DNA of 64,000 nt, from positions 1 to 64,000 of the forward strand of contig JBPBQV010000010.1 of assembly GCA_050955045.1 (NCBI GenBank), read 5' to 3'. The notes below the pieces were generated by a model. That model worked only from the letters and a program-made list of their open reading frames with translations, was not told the DNA's origin and did no database searches. Of this stretch, positions 25,534 through 34,360 are shown in pieces; the first letter of the stretch is position 1; every line of letters starts with the position of its first letter. The position numbers and the translations under genes were made by a program. This DNA comes from Mucilaginibacter_A sp050955045. GTDB taxonomy: Bacteria; Bacteroidota; Bacteroidia; Sphingobacteriales; Sphingobacteriaceae.

Positions 25534-26001
25534 ATGAAAAAGTCTGTTTTAAAAGAAAGCGATAAAGCGCCGGAATTTACCGCCAAAGATCAGAACGGAA
25601 AAACAGTTTCGCTTGCTGATTTTTTGGGAAAAAACCTGATTTTATATTTCTACCCGAAAGATGATACGCCTGGCTGCACTGCCGAAGCTTGTGATTTCAG
25701 AGATAATTACCAAATCCTGGCGCAACAAGGTTATCAGGTAATTGGCATCAGCACGGATGATGAAAAATCACACAAAAAGTTCGAATCTAAATATGCACTT
25801 CCATTTCCGCTGCTTGCTGATCCAGGCAAAGAAATTGTAGCCAGTTACGGTGTTTGGGTAGAAAAAAACATGTATGGCAAACTCTATATGGGAACGGCGC
25901 GTACTACTTTTTTAATCGATCAAGATGGTATCATCCAAAAGATTATTGAAAAAGTTGATACCAAAAATCCATCACAACAAGTGCTGGATTTACTGGCTTA
26001 A
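25534..26001 (+). CDS. bcp: thioredoxin-dependent peroxiredoxin (Bcp/PrxQ type)
   Basis: The 155-residue product has the atypical 2-Cys site PKDDTPGCTAEACDFRDNY, with the peroxidatic Cys at about 48 and the resolving Cys at about 53, as in PrxQ/Bcp. It reduces hydroperoxides using thioredoxin in the cytoplasm. The spacing of 25 nt from the M23 gene suggests readthrough, with a repeat between them. A type-B hairpin follows 14 nt after the stop. Confidence 0.95.
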   Translation: MKKSVLKESDKAPEFTAKDQNGKTVSLADFLGKNLILYFYPKDDTPGCTAEACDFRDNYQILAQQGYQVIGISTDDEKSHKKFESKYALPFPLLADPGKEIVASYGVWVEKNMYGKLYMGTARTTFLIDQDGIIQKIIEKVDTKNPSQQVLDLLA

Positions 26002-26015
26002 ATTGTGTAGAAATG

Positions 26016-26045
26016 ATGCTGTTTTTAGCCGTGTAAAAACAGCAT
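26016..26045 (+). terminator. hairpin from an inverted pair of type-B repeats
   Basis: ATGCTGTTTTTA (26016-26027) is the exact reverse complement of 26034-26045, with a 6-nt loop GCCGTG. It lies 14 nt after bcp. Only a short T-rich tail (TTGTTT) follows, so its strength as a terminator is uncertain. Confidence 0.7.
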
Positions 26046-26103
26046 TTGTTTACCATTATTTTAAGATTCTGTTTCCTTCTGATCACATTAATATTTTTTA
26101 ATT

Positions 26104-26111
26104 TAAGTTTG
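26104..26111 (+). promoter_or_regulatory. candidate -7 promoter element of the ECF sigma gene
   Basis: TAAGTTTG matches TAnnTTTG, 37 nt before the ATG at 26149. It would start the three-gene sigma-factor operon. Confidence 0.45.
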
Positions 26112-26148
26112 CGTAAATAATCAGATCACTTATTATATCAATTGTTAA

Positions 26149-26703
26149 ATGTCTATACAGGTTGAAGATACCGAGATACTAAGCAAGTTTCAGCAGGAAA
26201 GTACACGCAACGAAGCCTTTAACTTATTGCTGAAAAAATATCAGCAAAAAATTTACTGGCACGTGCGGCGTATGGTGATTGACCACGATGATGCCGATGA
26301 TTTGGTGCAGGAAATTTTCATCAAAATCTGGAAAAACCTGTTGGGTTTTCGTAACGATGCGCAATTATACACCTGGATGTACCGCATTGCTACCAATGAG
26401 TGCATCACTTTTTTAAACCGGAAAAAACTAAAAAACAATATTTCGTTTGATGATGTATCTTATGAATTATCAGAATCTTTAACAGAATCTGCCTATTTTG
26501 ATGGCGATAAAGCACAAAGAAAACTGCAAAAAGCAATTTTAACTTTGCCTGATAAACAACGGCTGGTATTTAACATGAAATACTTTGATGAGCTGAAGTA
26601 TGAAGAAATGTCGGAAGTGTTGGGAACAAGTGTTGGCGCTTTAAAATCATCCTTTCATTTGGCGGTAAAAAAAATTGAAGCTTATTTGCTGACAGAAGAT
26701 TAA
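26149..26703 (+). CDS. ECF-type RNA polymerase sigma factor
   Basis: The 184-residue sigma-70 family protein lacks region 1 and has region 2 with DHDDADDLVQEIFIKIWKNL (about 44-63). LYTWMYRIATNECITFLNRKK corresponds to regions 2.3-2.4, and region 4 (about 125-175) contains LPDKQRLVFNMKYFDELKYE and a helix-turn-helix. This is an ECF sigma factor. The next two genes encode a single-pass membrane protein and a secreted helical protein, so the operon looks like a sigma factor with its sensor, and the membrane protein is its likely anti-sigma factor. Confidence 0.93.
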   Translation: MSIQVEDTEILSKFQQESTRNEAFNLLLKKYQQKIYWHVRRMVIDHDDADDLVQEIFIKIWKNLLGFRNDAQLYTWMYRIATNECITFLNRKKLKNNISFDDVSYELSESLTESAYFDGDKAQRKLQKAILTLPDKQRLVFNMKYFDELKYEEMSEVLGTSVGALKSSFHLAVKKIEAYLLTED

Positions 26704-26753
26704 CAGAAATACATTTTAAACCTTTTTACAAAAACTGATTCTATCTTTTCGTG

Positions 26754-27455
26754 ATGAATGATAATACTGAACATACAGAATGGTTGAACGAATTTCCTGC
26801 ATTGAAAATGCAAAGCAGGAAAAACCCTTTTCTGGTTCCCGATCATTATTTCGAGGAACACCAGGAACATATCCGCACGGCTATTTTTGCAGATGAATTG
26901 AAGTTAAGAACGCCGCAGACTGATTTTACAGTACCGGACAGTTATTTTGAAAATATGCAGGAACAAATACTTTCGGCAATTAAGTTGGAAGAATTGCGGC
27001 CTGCAAACGAATCTTTTACTACACCTGATACTTTTTTTGATGATCAGCAAAGCATTATTACTGCCCGGATAAAAATTGATAAATTTGCTGAAAAAGGACG
27101 CGGTTTCTCCGTTCCTGATCATTATTTTGAAGAACTTACGGCTCAGATAACTCAGAAAACAAGTGTAAAAGAAGCACAGAAACCAGCCAAAATACGTAGT
27201 TTGTTTGTAAAAGCTACTTGGAAATATGCAACAGCAGCTTGCATTGCCGTTGCCGTTACAGTAGGAATTTTTGTTAAACAAAACCATCCGGCAAAAACAA
27301 TACAATCGGAGCTTTCTACATTGCCTGATGCAGATATTGAAAATTATTTAAAAATAAATTCCGATACTTACGATAATCACCTTATTTTAGAAAGCAGTGC
27401 TTCGGATACTGAAAGTCAGAAAAACACAAATGATAACAGTAATTTTGGAATTTAA
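26754..27455 (+). CDS. candidate anti-sigma factor with four FxVPDxYFE repeats and one membrane segment
   Basis: The product has about 233 residues. The N-terminal two-thirds holds four imperfect copies, 30-38 residues apart, of a unit built on F-x-V/T-P-D-x-Y/F-F followed by a short helix: FLVPDHYFEEHQ, FTVPDSYFENMQ, FTTPDTFFDDQQ and FSVPDHYFEELT. A single transmembrane helix (WKYATAACIAVAVTVGIFV, about 162-180) is followed by a short outer tail. Such repeats occur in Bacteroidota proteins next to ECF sigma genes. Binding of the sigma factor by the repeats is inferred. No zinc-finger anti-sigma motif is seen. The ATG at 26754 follows an in-frame GTG. Confidence 0.75.
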   Translation: MNDNTEHTEWLNEFPALKMQSRKNPFLVPDHYFEEHQEHIRTAIFADELKLRTPQTDFTVPDSYFENMQEQILSAIKLEELRPANESFTTPDTFFDDQQSIITARIKIDKFAEKGRGFSVPDHYFEELTAQITQKTSVKEAQKPAKIRSLFVKATWKYATAACIAVAVTVGIFVKQNHPAKTIQSELSTLPDADIENYLKINSDTYDNHLILESSASDTESQKNTNDNSNFGI

Positions 27456-27466
27456 AATACTGTTAG

Positions 27467-27991
27467 ATGATGAATTTAGACAAAATAAAGATGATTAAAA
27501 AATATAGTGCCTGGGTTGTTTTACTATTGCTATTTGGCAGGGCAGAACAAATTGTGGCACAAAACTTTCGGGTTCCTGGCAGCTCTAATCAGCAAAATTC
27601 TAGAAACAATTTCAATAACAATAATATTGACAATAGTAACGGAATGCAAAAGATCGATAAAATCAAAACTGATTTTTTGTCTGATAATATGCACCTTACT
27701 TCAGATGAAGCAGAAAGATTCTGGCCGGTTTATAACCAATATCAGCATGAGTTAAACCCAATTTTGCATCAAAAGAGACAGAATATGCTTAGTTCTCAAA
27801 AAAATCCACAAGCTACTGTAAATGATAATTTTGAATTTGACTCAAAAATCTTGTCTATCAAAAAACATTATAATGAGGAGTTTTCAAAAGTTTTGCCTCC
27901 GGATAAAGTGATGCAATTTTGGAAAGGTGAAAGAATGTTTAACGAAGAAATGATTAACCGCTTAAAAAACCGTCGTGATAATGATGAGTAA
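27467..27991 (+). CDS. secreted helical protein with LTxxEAxxFWPVYNxY motif
   Basis: The product has 174 residues. A signal peptide is clearest if translation starts at the third Met (27491, MIKKYSAWVVLLLLFGRAEQ). An Asn-rich linker (about 45-60) is followed by a helical domain with LTSDEAERFWPVYNQYQHEL and a later helix ending KVMQFWKGERMFNEEM. The fold recalls Spy/CpxP-type periplasmic proteins that sense or buffer envelope stress, a similarity I base on motif and context only. It is 11 nt from the membrane protein gene and is the third gene of the sigma-factor operon, so it may modulate the anti-sigma factor. Confidence 0.75.
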   Translation: MMNLDKIKMIKKYSAWVVLLLLFGRAEQIVAQNFRVPGSSNQQNSRNNFNNNNIDNSNGMQKIDKIKTDFLSDNMHLTSDEAERFWPVYNQYQHELNPILHQKRQNMLSSQKNPQATVNDNFEFDSKILSIKKHYNEEFSKVLPPDKVMQFWKGERMFNEEMINRLKNRRDNDE

Positions 27992-28012
27992 ACGTATTCC
28001 GGTTTTTTACTG

Positions 28013-28057
28013 ATACAAAAGGCTTTTAACAACTGTTAAAAGCCTTTTGTATTTTTG
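28013..28057 (+). terminator. strong terminator with a 19-bp perfect stem
   Basis: ATACAAAAGGCTTTTAACA (28013-28031) is exactly complementary to 28034-28052, and T's follow. It ends the sigma-factor operon. The end of the right arm and the T-run also form the promoter element of the next gene. Confidence 0.9.
28050..28057 (+). promoter_or_regulatory. candidate -7 promoter element of the aminotransferase gene
   Basis: TATTTTTG matches TAnnTTTG. Only TAC separates it from the ATG at 28061. It overlaps the tail of the preceding terminator. Confidence 0.35.
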
Positions 28058-28060
28058 TAC

Positions 28061-29248
28061 ATGCTTACTAACCGCCAGCTTTTTTTGCTGAATGTTGCCC
28101 AAACTTCTAATTCACCCCGATTATTAGAAATTGAACGTGCCGAAGGAATGTATTTGTATGATACATCTGGCAAAACTTACATGGACTTAGTTTCTGGTTT
28201 TGCCGTGAGTAATACCGGTCACGGGCATTCCGCAATTGTAAAAGCCATCAAAAATCAGGTTGATTTATACATGCACCTAAGTGTTTATGGTGAGTTTGTA
28301 CAATCGCCACAAGTAAAACTCGCACAAAAGCTAACCTCGCTCCTGCCTGAACAATTAAACTCTGTTTACTTTAGCAATTCCGGCACAGAAGCAACCGAAG
28401 GTGCCATGAAACTGGCTAAAAGATTTACCGGCCGATCCGAAATTATTGCCTGTAAAAACAGTTATCATGGTAGTACGCAAGGTGCTTTGAGTTTGATGGG
28501 AAACGAGGCATATAAACAGGCTTACCGACCGTTGTTACCCGGAATCAAATTTATCAATTTTAACCAGCAGCAAGACCTCGAATTCATTACAACCGAAACC
28601 GCAGCGGTAATTGTAGAAACCATTCAGGGAGAAGCCGGAATCCGCGTTCCTGATGTTGATTACATGCTCCTTTTACGGCATAAATGTTCGGAAACCGGAA
28701 CTATGCTGATTCTGGATGAAATACAAAGCGGCATTGGACGCAGCGGAAAACTGTTTGCTTTTGAGCACTTTGGCATCGTTCCGGATATTTTACTAACAGC
28801 AAAAGCTTTAGGCGGAGGAATGCCTTTAGGTGCTTTTATCGCGCCAAAACAAATTATGGATGCGCTGAAAGAAAACCCAATTCTGGGACATATTACCACA
28901 TTTGGCGGTCATCCGGTTTGTTGTGCGGCAGGTTTGGCTTCGCTGGAAGTGATTTTGGAGGAAGATTTAATGAAAGATATTCCTGAAAAAGAACAACTTT
29001 TTCGTGAACTGCTTCAGCACCCGGAAATTAAAGAAGTTCGTGGCAAAGGATTGATGCTCGGAATTCAATTAAGCAGTTTTAATAAGGTTGAAAGCGTAAG
29101 TAAACGATGCGTGGAAAACGGCGTAATTGTAGATTGGTTTTTGCATTGCGAGACTGCTTTACGTGTTGCGCCGCCGCTGATTATTACTTTTGATGAAATC
29201 CGGAAAGCTTGTGCTGTGATTTTGGAAGCGATCAGTTTTTGTTCCTGA
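28061..29248 (+). CDS. class-III aminotransferase (acetylornithine aminotransferase-like)
   Basis: The product has about 395 residues. PLP-binding landmarks of fold-type I class III are present: SNSGTEATEGAMKLAKR, SYHGSTQGALSLMG, the Asp in LILDEIQSGIGRSGKLFAFE and the Lys in LLTAKALGGGMPLGAF. Relatives use acetylornithine, succinylornithine or similar amines, and no other arginine-pathway gene lies near, so the substrate is open. An in-frame TTG six bases upstream lies within the promoter element, and I take the ATG. It meets the DUF58 gene tail to tail at a type-B hairpin. Confidence 0.9.
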   Translation: MLTNRQLFLLNVAQTSNSPRLLEIERAEGMYLYDTSGKTYMDLVSGFAVSNTGHGHSAIVKAIKNQVDLYMHLSVYGEFVQSPQVKLAQKLTSLLPEQLNSVYFSNSGTEATEGAMKLAKRFTGRSEIIACKNSYHGSTQGALSLMGNEAYKQAYRPLLPGIKFINFNQQQDLEFITTETAAVIVETIQGEAGIRVPDVDYMLLLRHKCSETGTMLILDEIQSGIGRSGKLFAFEHFGIVPDILLTAKALGGGMPLGAFIAPKQIMDALKENPILGHITTFGGHPVCCAAGLASLEVILEEDLMKDIPEKEQLFRELLQHPEIKEVRGKGLMLGIQLSSFNKVESVSKRCVENGVIVDWFLHCETALRVAPPLIITFDEIRKACAVILEAISFCS

Positions 29249-29255
29249 TCAATTG

Positions 29256-29285
29256 ATACTGTTTTTATCGGCATAAAAACAGTAT
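29256..29285. terminator. bidirectional hairpin from inverted type-B repeats
   Basis: ATACTGTTTTTAT (29256-29268) pairs exactly with 29273-29285 around the tetraloop CGGC. It fills the 36-nt gap between two convergent genes, and its last base is the first base of the DUF58 stop codon. No long T-run follows on either side. Confidence 0.8.
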
Positions 29286-30208
29286 TAACTCATTTTATTC
29301 CTTTTAATGAGATAAGCTTTTAAAACCTGATCATAACCTTCATGCAAATTGGCTTCTACCAAATCAATTTTGTATTGTGCGCATTTTAACTCCAGTTCAT
29401 GACGATAAGCATGTAAAGCTGAACGATAACTTTCACGGATTTCATTTGGATGCACTTTCATTTCTGCACCGCTTTCCAAATCAACAAAATGATAAGGTCG
29501 GTTCTCAAAGTTAAATTCCAGTTCTTTTTGTTGATCTGAAATATTGAAGATTACCACTTCGTGCTTGCTGTGTTTTAAATGTTGCAAGGCGGCAAACAAA
29601 TCAGCAGATTTCTGCTCATCCATTGCGTTTTCCAGCATATCACTAAAAATAATGATCAACGAGCGTTTGTGCACTTGTCCGGTCAGCTGATGCAAAACCT
29701 GTGAAATTGCTGTAGATTGTTTGCTTCTTTTATCCTGCAAAATCTTTTCCAGCTGTGCAAAAAGATAAAACAGATGTGCAGAAGTTGATTTAGTTGGACT
29801 GATAAAATCAACGTGATCAGAAAAAAGACAAAGCCCGAAAGCATCACGTTGTTTTTTAAACAAATACATTAAAGAAGCTGCCGAATAAACTGCAAATTCC
29901 AGCTTGCTCAAACCTTTTTCCGGAAAGTTCATGGAAGAGGAAGTATCCAAAACTAAAAAACAACGCAAATTAGTTTCTTCTTCAAACTGTTTTACAAACA
30001 ATTTATCGGTTCTGGCCGCCAGTTTCCAATCTACATTGCGCACAGATTCGCCATTATTGTAAGCGCGATGCTGCGCAAACTCAACCGAAAAACCGTGAAA
30101 CGGACTTTGATGCAAACCGGTGATAAAACCTTCTACAACTTGTTTGGCCAATAGTTCGAGGTTTGCAAATTGTTGTATTTCCTGATCAAGACTTAACGTT
30201 TTACTCAT
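29285..30208 (-). CDS. DUF58-domain protein (von Willebrand A-like)
   Basis: The 307-residue protein has the DUF58 core: HRAYNNGESVRNVDWKLAAR with the conserved R-x-x-D-W, followed by a vWA-like domain with LVLDTSSSMNFPEKG (a DxSxS metal-binding MIDAS motif) and IIFSDMLEN. DUF58 proteins often accompany MoxR ATPases and Bat proteins. No MoxR gene is present here, which is unusual. It is separated from trxA upstream by 131 nt containing a terminator and two type-A repeats, so it is probably transcribed alone. Its function is unknown. Confidence 0.9.
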   Translation of the reverse strand: MSKTLSLDQEIQQFANLELLAKQVVEGFITGLHQSPFHGFSVEFAQHRAYNNGESVRNVDWKLAARTDKLFVKQFEEETNLRCFLVLDTSSSMNFPEKGLSKLEFAVYSAASLMYLFKKQRDAFGLCLFSDHVDFISPTKSTSAHLFYLFAQLEKILQDKRSKQSTAISQVLHQLTGQVHKRSLIIIFSDMLENAMDEQKSADLFAALQHLKHSKHEVVIFNISDQQKELEFNFENRPYHFVDLESGAEMKVHPNEIRESYRSALHAYRHELELKCAQYKIDLVEANLHEGYDQVLKAYLIKRNKMS

Positions 30209-30253
30209 CTCTTAAAGTTAATATTTGTTTTTGCTCTAAACACAAAATTTAGT

Positions 30254-30268
30254 CGATAAAAGAAGTAT
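30254..30268 (+). repeat. dispersed repeat, type A
   Basis: CGATAAAAGAAGTAT lies upstream of the DUF58 gene and downstream of trxA. It is in the same orientation as the copy at 30323, so the two do not form a hairpin. Confidence 0.8.
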
Positions 30269-30286
30269 CTACAAAACCGAAAGCAT

Positions 30287-30319
30287 AAAAAAACCTAGCT
30301 TAAATTAAACCAGGTTTTT
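30287..30319 (-). terminator. Rho-independent terminator of trxA
   Basis: AAAAACCT pairs with AGGTTTTT, with further partial pairing inside. On the minus strand a run of T follows the stem. It lies about 20 nt beyond the trxA stop. Confidence 0.8.
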
Positions 30320-30322
30320 GTA

Positions 30323-30337
30323 TGATAAAAGAAGTAT
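30323..30337 (+). repeat. dispersed repeat, type A
   Basis: TGATAAAAGAAGTAT lies between the trxA stop (3 nt away) and the terminator. It matches the consensus at every position. Confidence 0.85.
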
Positions 30338-30339
30338 AA

Positions 30340-30660
30340 TTATACTAATTGTTTGTTCAACTTGTCTGCTAAAACAGATTTAGGAACCGCACCAATTTGC
30401 TTGTCAACAATTTCTCCATTTTTGAAAAACAACAAAGCCGGAATGTTACGGATACCGAATTTCATGGAAATGCCAGGATTGTTATCCACATTTACTTTTC
30501 CTACAACTGCTTTATCACCGTATTCTTTAGCAATTTCTTCTACAACTGGTCCAACCATACGACAAGGTCCGCACCATTCTGCCCAAAAGTCAACCAATAC
30601 CGGTTTATCTGATTTTAGCACAACTTCATCAAAGTTGGCATCTGTAATTTCTAAAGCCAT
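30340..30660 (-). CDS. trxA: thioredoxin
   Basis: The 106-residue single-domain thioredoxin has the active site WAEWCGPCRM (Cys 30 and 33), the cis-Pro region GIRNIPALLFF and the conserved Asp in VDFW. It reduces disulfides in the cytoplasm, including those of the Bcp peroxiredoxin encoded elsewhere in the window. There is no signal peptide. A promoter-like TATATTTG lies 26 nt upstream. Confidence 0.97.
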   Translation of the reverse strand: MALEITDANFDEVVLKSDKPVLVDFWAEWCGPCRMVGPVVEEIAKEYGDKAVVGKVNVDNNPGISMKFGIRNIPALLFFKNGEIVDKQIGAVPKSVLADKLNKQLV

Positions 30661-30686
30661 GATTTTTACGTTTTATAATGTTTAAA

Positions 30687-30694
30687 CAAATATA
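30687..30694 (-). promoter_or_regulatory. candidate -7 promoter element of trxA
   Basis: The minus strand reads TATATTTG, matching TAnnTTTG, with 26 nt to the ATG. Confidence 0.5.
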
Positions 30695-30758
30695 GATAAT
30701 CAATTTACTTGCCATACTTTGCGTATGACAATCTGACAATTTAAAGATGAAGAAAAAT

Positions 30759-33700
30759 TTAATTGAGTTGCGGCTGATTATGAGTTAAATCTCGCATACG
30801 ATCTATAAAATCATCACTTGGATTTACCTTGAAACTTCTTGAAGGCATTTCTATTGCAATCGCTTCATCTTTGTCTTTCACCTGGAAACGCAACACACAG
30901 TTTTTTATAGAATACTTTTGATTATTAGCTTCCACTAATTCCTGCAAATCATTTAGCAAGTGATCAGAAAGTTCATTCAGGTTTAAGCTGATGGTAATGG
31001 ATTTGGTTAATTTATCCCGAAGTTCCGACAGCAATTGCATCTGCGAAATCCGCAAATCCCAATTATCTTTTTGCTTGAATTTCTCTTCTACAACTCCTTT
31101 TACCTGTAAAAAATAACCGTCGAACATCAGATTTTTAAATTTTACATAATCATCGCCAAACAAAGCAAACTCATAAGAATCGTTATAATCTTCTAATACA
31201 AATGTGCCGAAAGGGTTTCCGGTTTTGGTCATTTTATGCTGCACATTACCAATCAAACCGCCGATACAAATTTCGCTTCGGCGTTTTATCTCGTTAAAAG
31301 AAGCAATTACTTCATCGCCGCCTTCGCGATTTTTCATCCGTTGTACCATTTTCAAATCGGCAACTTTACTATTGCAGAATTTCTCTAATTCGAACTTATA
31401 ATTATCTAAAGGATGACCTGTGAGATAAATTCCAATCAAATCCTTTTCATATTTCAACTTTTCAATCAGCGGATATTCCTCAGCTTCCGGCATGGAAGGT
31501 TCGGCGATAAAAGAAGCATTTGCGCCACCAAAAAGTGAAACCTGCGAACTATTTTCAGAATGTTGGAAGTCGTTTCCGTATTTAATCAATCGCTCCAAAC
31601 CGGTTAAAATTCCGTTCTCGGTCTTCATAAAAAACTGCGAACGTTTTAAACCGAAACTATCAAATCCACCGCTATAAACTAGGTTTTCGCAGGATTTTTT
31701 GTTGACAGAACGATTGTTGGAACGACGGGCAAAATCATAAATAGATTTGTAAGGCCCGTTTGCATTACGTTCTTCAATAATACTTTCTACCGCTTTTTCG
31801 CCTACTCCTTTTATACCTGCTAATCCAAAACGAATTTCTCCGTGTGCATTTACGGTGAATGTTGTAGAAGATTCATTTACATCCGGACCTAAAACATGGA
31901 TGCCCATCTGGCGGCATTCATCCATAAAAAAGGTAATTTTCTCGATGTTATTCTGGTTATTCAATACGGCCGACATATATTCTGCCGGATAATGCGCTTT
32001 TAAATAAGCTGTTTGGTAAGCCACAAAAGCGTAACAAGTAGAATGCGATTTATTGAATGCATATTGAGCAAAAGCTTTCCAATCATTCCAGATTTTGGTT
32101 AATTTATCCTTCGGATGACCTTTTGCTGTTGCACCTGCTACAAACTGATCTTCCATTTTATTCAGAATTTCAATCTGCTTTTTACCCATTGCTTTCCGCA
32201 AAACATCGGCATCGCCTTTACTAAAGCCAGCTAATTTTTGCGATAAAAGCATCACCTGTTCCTGGTAAACTGTAATTCCATAGGTTTCTGCCAAATACTC
32301 TTCCATATCCGGCAAATCGTAAGAAATCGGTTCTAAACCATGTTTTCGCTTGATAAAGTTTGGAATATACTCCATCGGTCCAGGACGATACAACGCGTTC
32401 ATCGCAATCAAATCCTCAAATTTATCGGGTTTTAATTCGCGCATGTACATCTGCATTCCGTCACTTTCAAACTGAAAAGTGCCGTTGGTTTTACCGTCCT
32501 GATACAGTTCGTACGTTTTTGCATCATCCAGCGGCAATTCGTCAATCGCGATATCACGGTTATGGTTTAGTTTGATCATCCGCAGTGCATCTTTCAGGAT
32601 TGTTAGTGTTTTTAGCCCTAAAAAATCCATTTTGATAACGCCTGCATCTTCCACCACTTTTCCATCAAACTGTGTAACCAGTAAAGTAGATTCTTTGGAA
32701 GTAGCAACCGGTAAAATATTGGTTAAATCTTCCGGCGCGATGATGATTCCGGCGGCATGAACACCTGTATTTCTGACAGAACCCTCCAGCTTTTCTGCTT
32801 CTCTTAAAACTTTCGCTTTTAAATCTTTTCCTTTTAAAATTTCCTGCAATTCCGGAACTTGTTCAATTGCTTTTTTTAGCGTGATGCCAAGCGTTTCCGG
32901 AACCAATTTTTTAATCGCATTTACTTCCGATAAAGGCATATTTAACGCACGGCCAACATCCTGAATGCTGGTTCGTGCAGCCATCGAACCATAAGTAATA
33001 ATCTGCGCAACCTGATTTTGTCCGTATTTATCTACCACATAATCAATTACTTTCTGGCGGCCTTCATCGTCAAAATCCGTATCAATATCGGGCATGGATT
33101 TACGGTCAGGATTGAGGAAACGCTCAAATAGCAAATCATATTTAATCGGATCGATATTGGTGATGCCGATACAATAAGCTACCGCAGAACCAGCTGCCGA
33201 GCCACGACCAGGGCCAACAAAAACGCCCAAATTCCGACCAGCTTTAATAAAATCAGCAACAATTAAAAAGTAGCCGGCAAAACCCATTGTTTTAATGGTG
33301 AACAATTCAAAATCCAAACGTTCCTGCACTTCGGAACCGATTTCATGATAGCGATCTTTGGCACCTTTGTATGTTAAATCTTTCAGGTATTCCCATTGGT
33401 TCAATACATCTGATTCTGCTCCATGATGTATTTTGAATTCTTCGGGAACCGGAAAATTGGGCAGCAGAATATCTCTTTTTAGTTTCAGGGTTTCTACTTT
33501 ATCAACAATTTCGTTAGTATTATCCAGAGATTCCGGAATATCCTGAAAAAGCTGACCCATTTCGGCCTGCGATTTAAAGTAAAACTGATCATTCGGGAAA
33601 CCAAACCGGTAACCTTTTCCGCCTTCTTCATCCGTAGCAATTGGCGTGCTTTGCATATCACCCGTGTTTACACATAATAAAATATCGTGTGCATTTGCAT

Positions 33701-34343
33701 CCTGCTGATCTACATAATGAGAATCATTGGAGCATATTACTTTTACCTGATGTTTTTTGGCGAAGGATGTTAATACATTATTTATTTTGAGCTGCTCCGG
33801 AATTTCATGTCGCTGTAATTCAATATAATAATCTTCTCCGAACAAATCCAGCCACCACTTAAATTCTGTTTCGGCTTCCGCTTCGCTACTTTTTAAAATA
33901 GCTTGCGGCACGGAAGCACCGATACAACAGGTAGTAGCAATTAAACCTTTATGGTATTTTAGAATCAACTCTTTGTCGATACGCGGCCACTTGCTATACA
34001 TACCTTCAATATATCCTAAAGAACATAGTTTGATTAGGTTTTTGTAGCCTTCTGCATTTTTAGCCAGTAGTAGCTGGTGGTGGCGTACGTCTTTTTTATC
34101 TTTTGTAAATTGTTTTTTATGACGATCATCCACCATGTAAAATTCGCAGCCTACAATCGGCTTAACATTGTGCTTAGCAGCTTCGGCCACAAATTTAAAC
34201 ACACCAAACATGTTTCCATGATCGGTTATCGCCATTGCTTTCATACCATCAGCAGCGGCTTTTTTAAAAAGTTTAGAAACATCAGCAGCTCCATCCAGCA
34301 AAGAAAACTGGGTGTGTACGTGTAAATGAGAAAAATCTGGCAT
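30759..34343 (-). CDS. dnaE: DNA polymerase III alpha subunit
   Basis: This is the replicative polymerase. The N-terminal PHP domain begins MPDFSHLHVHTQFSLLDG, which fixes the start at 34343. The reading frame continues 62 codons upstream without family similarity, and a TAAATTTG promoter element lies 17 nt before 34343. The polymerase domain contains FVGPGRGSAAGSAVAYC and the metal-binding PDIDTDFDDEGR. A helix-hairpin-helix region and an OB fold (about 950-1060 of the shorter form) follow. The length of 1194 residues fits DnaE1. Type-A repeats lie over its start codon and within it at 31505-31519. Confidence 0.96.
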   Translation of the reverse strand: MPDFSHLHVHTQFSLLDGAADVSKLFKKAAADGMKAMAITDHGNMFGVFKFVAEAAKHNVKPIVGCEFYMVDDRHKKQFTKDKKDVRHHQLLLAKNAEGYKNLIKLCSLGYIEGMYSKWPRIDKELILKYHKGLIATTCCIGASVPQAILKSSEAEAETEFKWWLDLFGEDYYIELQRHEIPEQLKINNVLTSFAKKHQVKVICSNDSHYVDQQDANAHDILLCVNTGDMQSTPIATDEEGGKGYRFGFPNDQFYFKSQAEMGQLFQDIPESLDNTNEIVDKVETLKLKRDILLPNFPVPEEFKIHHGAESDVLNQWEYLKDLTYKGAKDRYHEIGSEVQERLDFELFTIKTMGFAGYFLIVADFIKAGRNLGVFVGPGRGSAAGSAVAYCIGITNIDPIKYDLLFERFLNPDRKSMPDIDTDFDDEGRQKVIDYVVDKYGQNQVAQIITYGSMAARTSIQDVGRALNMPLSEVNAIKKLVPETLGITLKKAIEQVPELQEILKGKDLKAKVLREAEKLEGSVRNTGVHAAGIIIAPEDLTNILPVATSKESTLLVTQFDGKVVEDAGVIKMDFLGLKTLTILKDALRMIKLNHNRDIAIDELPLDDAKTYELYQDGKTNGTFQFESDGMQMYMRELKPDKFEDLIAMNALYRPGPMEYIPNFIKRKHGLEPISYDLPDMEEYLAETYGITVYQEQVMLLSQKLAGFSKGDADVLRKAMGKKQIEILNKMEDQFVAGATAKGHPKDKLTKIWNDWKAFAQYAFNKSHSTCYAFVAYQTAYLKAHYPAEYMSAVLNNQNNIEKITFFMDECRQMGIHVLGPDVNESSTTFTVNAHGEIRFGLAGIKGVGEKAVESIIEERNANGPYKSIYDFARRSNNRSVNKKSCENLVYSGGFDSFGLKRSQFFMKTENGILTGLERLIKYGNDFQHSENSSQVSLFGGANASFIAEPSMPEAEEYPLIEKLKYEKDLIGIYLTGHPLDNYKFELEKFCNSKVADLKMVQRMKNREGGDEVIASFNEIKRRSEICIGGLIGNVQHKMTKTGNPFGTFVLEDYNDSYEFALFGDDYVKFKNLMFDGYFLQVKGVVEEKFKQKDNWDLRISQMQLLSELRDKLTKSITISLNLNELSDHLLNDLQELVEANNQKYSIKNCVLRFQVKDKDEAIAIEMPSRSFKVNPSDDFIDRMRDLTHNQPQLN

Positions 34344-34355
34344 AAAAGAAGTATG
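34341..34355 (+). repeat. dispersed repeat, type A, overlapping the dnaE start codon
   Basis: The plus strand reads CATAAAAGAAGTATG, and its first three bases are the complement of the dnaE ATG. If the -7 element at 34361 is used, the repeat makes up the 5' leader. Confidence 0.75.
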
Positions 34356-34360
34356 TGATG

